A stretch of DNA of 64,000 nucleotides from the NCBI RefSeq assembly GCF_036057275.1, contig NZ_CP107945.1, positions 5,766,001 to 5,830,000 of the forward strand, written 5' to 3'. Every line of letters starts with the position of its first letter. The first letter of the stretch is position 1. This document shows positions 60,206 to 64,000 of the stretch, in pieces. This stretch comes from Streptomyces sp. NBC_00390 (lineage in GTDB: Bacteria; Actinomycetota; Actinomycetes; Streptomycetales; Streptomycetaceae). The notes beneath the pieces were generated by a model. That model made no database searches, was not told the DNA's origin, and worked only from the letters and a program-made list of their open reading frames with translations. A program made the position numbers and the translations under genes.

Positions 60206-61225
60206 ATGTCCGCACTTCCCGCAACTGGCCGTGAATGGCACCTTGTCGCCCGCCCGCACGGCTGGCCCAAGGCCGAGGACGTCGCACTGCGTGAGGTTCC
60301 GGTCGCCGCGCCGGGCGAGGGGCGCATCCTGGTGCGCAACCACTACTTCTCGGTCGACCCGTACATGCGCGGCCGGATGAACGACGTCAAGTCGTACGTC
60401 CCGCCGTTCCAGCTCGACCAGCCCATGGACGGCGGCGCCGTCGGCGAGGTCATCGCCTCCGAGGCCGAGGGCTTCGAGGTCGGCGACCATGTCCTGCACG
60501 GTCTCGGCTGGCGCGAGTACGCGAACGTGCCCGCCAAGCACGCCACCAAGGTCGCCCCCTCGCTCGCCCCGCTCTCCGCGTACCTCGGCGTGCTCGGCAT
60601 GACCGGCCTCACCGCCTACGCGGGCCTGTTCGACGTGGCCTCCTTCAAGGAGGGCGACGCCGTCTTCGTCTCCGGCGCGGCAGGCGCGGTGGGCAGCCAG
60701 GTCGGCCAGATGGCCAAGCTCCGCGGCGCCTCGCGCGTCATCGGTTCCGCCGGCTCCGACGAGAAGGTCAAGCTCCTCGTCGAGGAGTACGGCTTCGACG
60801 CAGCGTTCAACTACAAGAGCGGCCCCGTGGCCCAGCAGCTGAAGGACGCCGCCCCCGACGGCATCGACGTCTACTTCGACAACGTGGGCGGCGACCACCT
60901 CGAGGCGGCCATCTCCTCGCTCAACGTCCACGGCCGGGCCACCATCTGCGGCATGATCGCCCAGTACAACGCCACGGAGCCGAGCCCCGCCCCGCGCAAC
61001 CTCGCCCTTGTCATCGGCAAGCGGCTGCGTCTGCAGGGCATGCTCGTCGGCGACCACGCGGCGCTCCAGGCGCAGTTCGTCCAGGACGTGGCCGGCTGGA
61101 TCCGCTCAGGCGAGCTCAAGTACGACGAGACCGTCGTCGAGGGCATGGAGCACGGCTTCGACGCGTTCCTCGGTCTGCTGCGCGGTGAGAACACCGGAAA
61201 GATGATCGTTTCGCTCACCCGCTAG
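60206..61225 (+). CDS. NADP-dependent MDR oxidoreductase (curcumin/prostaglandin reductase-like)
   Basis: Cytoplasmic zinc-independent medium-chain reductase of 339 residues. The N-terminus has LPATGREWHLVARPHGWPKA and VDPYMRGRMNDVKSYVPPF, matching the leukotriene B4/CurA group. The cofactor motif is VSGAAGAVGSQVGQMAKLRGA. VYFDNVGGDHLEAA and CGMIAQYNA complete the NADPH site. It reduces alpha,beta-unsaturated ketones or quinones. ATG 60206 follows a clear CGAGGAGG site. It is probably induced through the divergent MarR regulator and lies just upstream of Ohr. Confidence 0.9.
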   Translation: MSALPATGREWHLVARPHGWPKAEDVALREVPVAAPGEGRILVRNHYFSVDPYMRGRMNDVKSYVPPFQLDQPMDGGAVGEVIASEAEGFEVGDHVLHGLGWREYANVPAKHATKVAPSLAPLSAYLGVLGMTGLTAYAGLFDVASFKEGDAVFVSGAAGAVGSQVGQMAKLRGASRVIGSAGSDEKVKLLVEEYGFDAAFNYKSGPVAQQLKDAAPDGIDVYFDNVGGDHLEAAISSLNVHGRATICGMIAQYNATEPSPAPRNLALVIGKRLRLQGMLVGDHAALQAQFVQDVAGWIRSGELKYDETVVEGMEHGFDAFLGLLRGENTGKMIVSLTR

Positions 61226-61291
61226 GCTCGCAGGCAGGCCGTCGCGATCGTGGGCGCGAGTCGCGGCGTCACCCCAGGAGGAACACGCAGT

Positions 61292-61720
61292 ATGTCCATC
61301 CAAGCCATAGACGTCCTCTACACCGCTGTCGCCACCGCGGAGAACGGCCGTGACGGGCGCGTCGCCACCGACGACGGCATGCTCGACGTCGTCGTCGCGG
61401 CGCCCAAGGAGCTCGGCGGCAACGGCACCGGCACCAACCCGGAGCAGCTGTTCGCCGCCGGCTACAGCGCCTGCTTCCAGGGCGCGCTCGGTGTCGTCGC
61501 CCGCCAGGAGAAGGCCGACATCTCCGGTTCGACGGTGACCGCGTCGGTCGGCATCGGCAAGAACGGCAACGGCGGCTTCGGCCTGGAGGTCGCGATCAGC
61601 GTCTCCGTTCCGAACGTCGACGCGGCCACGGCTCAGGCGCTCGTGGACAAGGCCCACCAGGTCTGCCCGTACTCCAACGCCACGCGCGGCAACATCAAGG
61701 TCGAGCTTTCCGTCGTCTGA
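61292..61720 (+). CDS. ohr: Organic hydroperoxide resistance protein
   Basis: Thiol peroxidase of 142 residues in the Ohr/OsmC family. The two redox cysteines are Cys61 (AAGYSACFQGAL) and Cys125 (HQVCPYSNAT); the Arg partner is in DGRVATDDG. It reduces organic peroxides with lipoyl or similar dithiols. ATG 61292 is preceded by AGGAGG. It lies 66 bases past the MDR gene on the same strand, possibly cotranscribed, and ends at a strong hairpin. Confidence 0.93.
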   Translation: MSIQAIDVLYTAVATAENGRDGRVATDDGMLDVVVAAPKELGGNGTGTNPEQLFAAGYSACFQGALGVVARQEKADISGSTVTASVGIGKNGNGGFGLEVAISVSVPNVDAATAQALVDKAHQVCPYSNATRGNIKVELSVV

Positions 61721-61737
61721 CCAGCGGCACGCTTCGG

Positions 61738-61775
61738 CCGAGGGCCGCATCCCCGCAGGGGGATGCGGCCCTCGG
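61738..61775. terminator. Perfect 17-bp bidirectional terminator after ohr
   Basis: Arms 61738-61754 and 61759-61775 are perfectly complementary around a GCAG loop, between ohr and the convergent M14 peptidase gene. Confidence 0.8.
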
Positions 61776-61791
61776 TCCTTTGGGCTTGCCG

Positions 61792-64000
61792 CTATCCGAC
61801 CAGCGCCCGGCCGATCTGCGCGAACACCCCCTTGGGGTGGGCGCGGAAGAGCGGCTCCGTGCCGAACAGCACCACAGAAGCGCCCGCCCGGGAGACACCG
61901 CTGACGACCGACGCCTTGCCGGCCGCGGCCGACGGACCGCCCGTGCCGTCCTCGTCCGCCCGCCAGTGGCCCGCGACCAGCGGGTTCCCCGTGGCGTACG
62001 ACTGCTCGACGCGTACACCGGCGCCGAGGCCGGTGAACCAGCGCGGCGCGTACACAAAGGTGTGCGGCAGGGACCCGGCCGTGATCCGCGCACCCGGCGG
62101 ATTGACCACCCGGACCACGCCGTTGGCGTCCCCGTTGCCCGCCACCGGCGTCACCTTCAGCAGCCCCGCCGCCGTGTTGAACGCCGCTCCCTGCTCCCCG
62201 AGCGCCACCACGCGACCCTTGCCGCCCGTCAGGAACGCGTCGAGCGCGCTGCGCGCCTGATCACCGAGTCCGGCGTGATCCAGCCCGCTGGACACGTACA
62301 GGGCCCCGAAGCCCGACCAGTCGAAGCCCGCGTTGAGCGTGGCCGTCGTCACCGGTGTCACGTCGAAGCCCATCTCGCGCAGCGCGAACAGCTCACCGGA
62401 GGTCACCGCGGCAGCCACCTTCGTCCGCCGCAGTGTGGTCGTCCCCTCGGCCCTCGTGGCAGGGAACGCGACCCCGAGCCGGTCCGCGAGCACCCGCGCC
62501 GCACCCCGGGCAGAACCGGGCACCACCGCCGAGCCGTCCGCCGCGCCCCGCACCCGGACTCCTTGCGCGAGCAGGGAGTTGAGTGCGGCGAGCTCCTTGG
62601 GATCGTCCAGGCGCAGCCGCAGGTCACCGAAGGGGGCGACGTACCCGGTCGCCGATGCCGCGTGGACCGTGCGCGTCGGTACCCGGGGCGTGCCCGAGTC
62701 CGCCCGGTCCACGCGCGCACCCCACAGCAGCCCGAGGCTCCAGCCCGAGATGTCGTACATCGTGGAGACGTCCGCGCTGATGTCACGGCCGGCGTCGAGG
62801 ATCACATTCGCGAGCCCCCGCTTGGGCTGGCGCATGTCGACGATGTACGAACCGGCCGCATAGCGGCGGCCCGCGAGCGAGAAGCCCGTGCGCGCCCGCT
62901 CCACGCGTACGTCGTTGGCGACCAGGTGGTCCACCAGCCGGGCCGCCGCCGTCGCGCTGCGCTGACCCCTGCCCGCCGGGATCACATACGCCCGCGGGAA
63001 GGTGGTCGTGTACACATCCTCCGGGCCGATGCCCGGCACCCCGGGCACCGTCTCCTTCGACACCGGCCGCTGTGCCTCACCCGCCGCTCCGCGCCGGAAG
63101 GTCTCTATCTGGTCGGCGATCACAGAAGTGCGGTGGGTGTACGTGTAGTCGAGCGTCGCCCGCATCGCCGCGCCCGCGACAGCGGTGTTGACGGCTGCCC
63201 GGCGGCGCAGCTCGTCCACGGGCAGCGTGGTGTACGCGCTGTTGTTGACGGCCATCGGGAACTCGATCGTGTGCGAGGCCACCGCGCCCTGGAACGGCAT
63301 GTACTGCGGAGTGAAGACGGGCGGCCAGTCGTCCCAGCCCTCCTGCTCGTCCCGGAAGGGGATCACGGCGGGCCGCACGCCGTCCTTGTCCGGGGTGTAG
63401 CCGAGTCCGTTGACGGCCTTCTCCATACCCAGCGCGTTGGCGTACGCGTTCTTCAGGAAGAGGTCGTACTCGTAGTTCTCGCCGTGCGGCGGGGTCGTCG
63501 GCTCGATCAGCGTGCCGTTGACGTATCCGTGCAGGTCCAGCATCACGGCCGGCTGCTTGTCGATGGCGATCCGCCGGATGGCGCGCGCCTCGGGCTGGGT
63601 CGCGGTGATGAAGTCGCGGTTGAGGTCGAAGCCGTTCGCGTTGGCGCGGGTGCCCGCGATCCGGCCGTCCGGATTGGCCGTCACATTGAGATGGACACGG
63701 CTCGTGCCGAGCAGCGCGGCGGTCCTCGCGTCCTTCGCCTTCGCCAGGTCCTCGATGAGCTTCAGGGCAGCATCCGTGCCCTCCCACTCGTTGCCGTGGA
63801 TGTTGTTGTTGATGAAGACGGGCGTCTTGTACGCGGCCTTGATCCGACGGTCCCCGGCAGCGGCGGCGGGCTCGTTCTCGATCCGTTCCCGCATCCGCTC
63901 CTGCTCACGTGCCTGCGCGGCGCTCTCCGGCGCGGTGACGGTGACCAGATACAGCTCGTGCCCGCCGGCCGAGTGCCCGGCGACCTCCACGCTGACCCGG
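61792..64000 (-). CDS. M14 zinc carboxypeptidase, 5' end beyond window
   Basis: Large secreted-type peptidase; 736 residues are visible, and the N-terminus lies outside. The zinc site shows HGNE (NNIHGNEWEG) and a downstream histidine, while the substrate segment NPDGR and NGFDLNRD with a later SHTIEFP are typical of the M14 family. The C-terminal half is beta-rich without a recognised domain. A frame continues past 63990, so that GTG is not the true start. It converges with ohr across the terminator at 61738-61775. Whether it removes residues from peptides or from peptidoglycan stems cannot be decided. Confidence 0.85.
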   Translation of the reverse strand, partial: RVSVEVAGHSAGGHELYLVTVTAPESAAQAREQERMRERIENEPAAAAGDRRIKAAYKTPVFINNNIHGNEWEGTDAALKLIEDLAKAKDARTAALLGTSRVHLNVTANPDGRIAGTRANANGFDLNRDFITATQPEARAIRRIAIDKQPAVMLDLHGYVNGTLIEPTTPPHGENYEYDLFLKNAYANALGMEKAVNGLGYTPDKDGVRPAVIPFRDEQEGWDDWPPVFTPQYMPFQGAVASHTIEFPMAVNNSAYTTLPVDELRRRAAVNTAVAGAAMRATLDYTYTHRTSVIADQIETFRRGAAGEAQRPVSKETVPGVPGIGPEDVYTTTFPRAYVIPAGRGQRSATAAARLVDHLVANDVRVERARTGFSLAGRRYAAGSYIVDMRQPKRGLANVILDAGRDISADVSTMYDISGWSLGLLWGARVDRADSGTPRVPTRTVHAASATGYVAPFGDLRLRLDDPKELAALNSLLAQGVRVRGAADGSAVVPGSARGAARVLADRLGVAFPATRAEGTTTLRRTKVAAAVTSGELFALREMGFDVTPVTTATLNAGFDWSGFGALYVSSGLDHAGLGDQARSALDAFLTGGKGRVVALGEQGAAFNTAAGLLKVTPVAGNGDANGVVRVVNPPGARITAGSLPHTFVYAPRWFTGLGAGVRVEQSYATGNPLVAGHWRADEDGTGGPSAAAGKASVVSGVSRAGASVVLFGTEPLFRAHPKGVFAQIGRALVG

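Overview
This 64 kb window is chromosomal DNA of a Streptomyces-type actinomycete. The support is very high GC, many GTG starts and ATGA/GTGA overlaps, leaderless-looking starts, and a gene set typical of the genus: HrdA-type sigma factor, DnaG, Mbl, a class F sortase, a malonyl-CoA ligase of the MatB type, and tRNA genes. No rRNA, CRISPR array, intact transposase or large biosynthetic cluster is visible. Both ends cut genes: a TauE/SafE permease at the left and an M14 carboxypeptidase at the right.

Layout. 1-9.1 kb: permease, HAD phosphatase, a MarR-type regulator pair behind a perfect palindrome, a class F sortase with a likely surface protein carrying a charged pentapeptide repeat, CutA, a gamma-glutamylcyclotransferase-like protein, an assimilatory nitrate reductase (NasA type), a DinB/TIGR03086 protein and a SanA/YdcF-like membrane protein. 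9.1-23.0 kb: the most distinctive block, five minus-strand genes that all overlap by 4-14 bp. They encode two DUF4132-type proteins, a MoxR-type AAA+ ATPase, a DUF5682-VWA fusion and a SWIM zinc-finger protein. This is an actinobacterial form of the poorly understood E. coli yehI-yehL-yehM-yehP-yehQ-like MoxR/VWA system. 23.2-32.1 kb: CbiX-type sirohydrochlorin chelatase, dgt, ferredoxin reductase, dnaG, a 28-bp minisatellite, an AbiEii-like nucleotidyltransferase with a partner gene, and hrdA. 32.1-38.8 kb: small membrane protein, ArsR-VOC pair under a clear promoter with two palindromes, heterodimeric ABC exporter, FGGY kinase, small YtxH-like protein. 38.9-42.0 kb: two tRNA-Asn and one CAT-anticodon tRNA followed by about 1.1 kb of decayed sequence, a TetR gene with two palindromic sites, an anti-sigma-type ATPase and a relic of a surface-repeat gene. 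42.0-50.6 kb: PhnB-like protein, a membrane protein joining sigma-like, zinc-finger and ricin-lectin domains, a two-domain VOC protein, a broken HAD gene (paralogue of the intact one at 802-1455), and a secreted subtilase. 50.6-56.9 kb: carboxyltransferase plus MatB, NNP-family nitrate/nitrite transporter, LysE exporter with a divergent Lrp regulator. 56.9-64 kb: Mbl, two uncharacterised proteins, MarR with a divergent MDR oxidoreductase and Ohr, and the M14 peptidase.

How genes work together. The nitrate reductase, sirohydrochlorin chelatase (sirohaem for nitrite/sulfite reductase) and NNP transporter fit nitrogen assimilation although they are scattered. MarR-MDR-Ohr looks like an oxidant or electrophile response. 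MatB and the carboxyltransferase share an operon in malonyl/acyl-CoA metabolism. Long perfect hairpins separate several convergent pairs. Functional statements rest on motif reading and memory of families; no database search was run.
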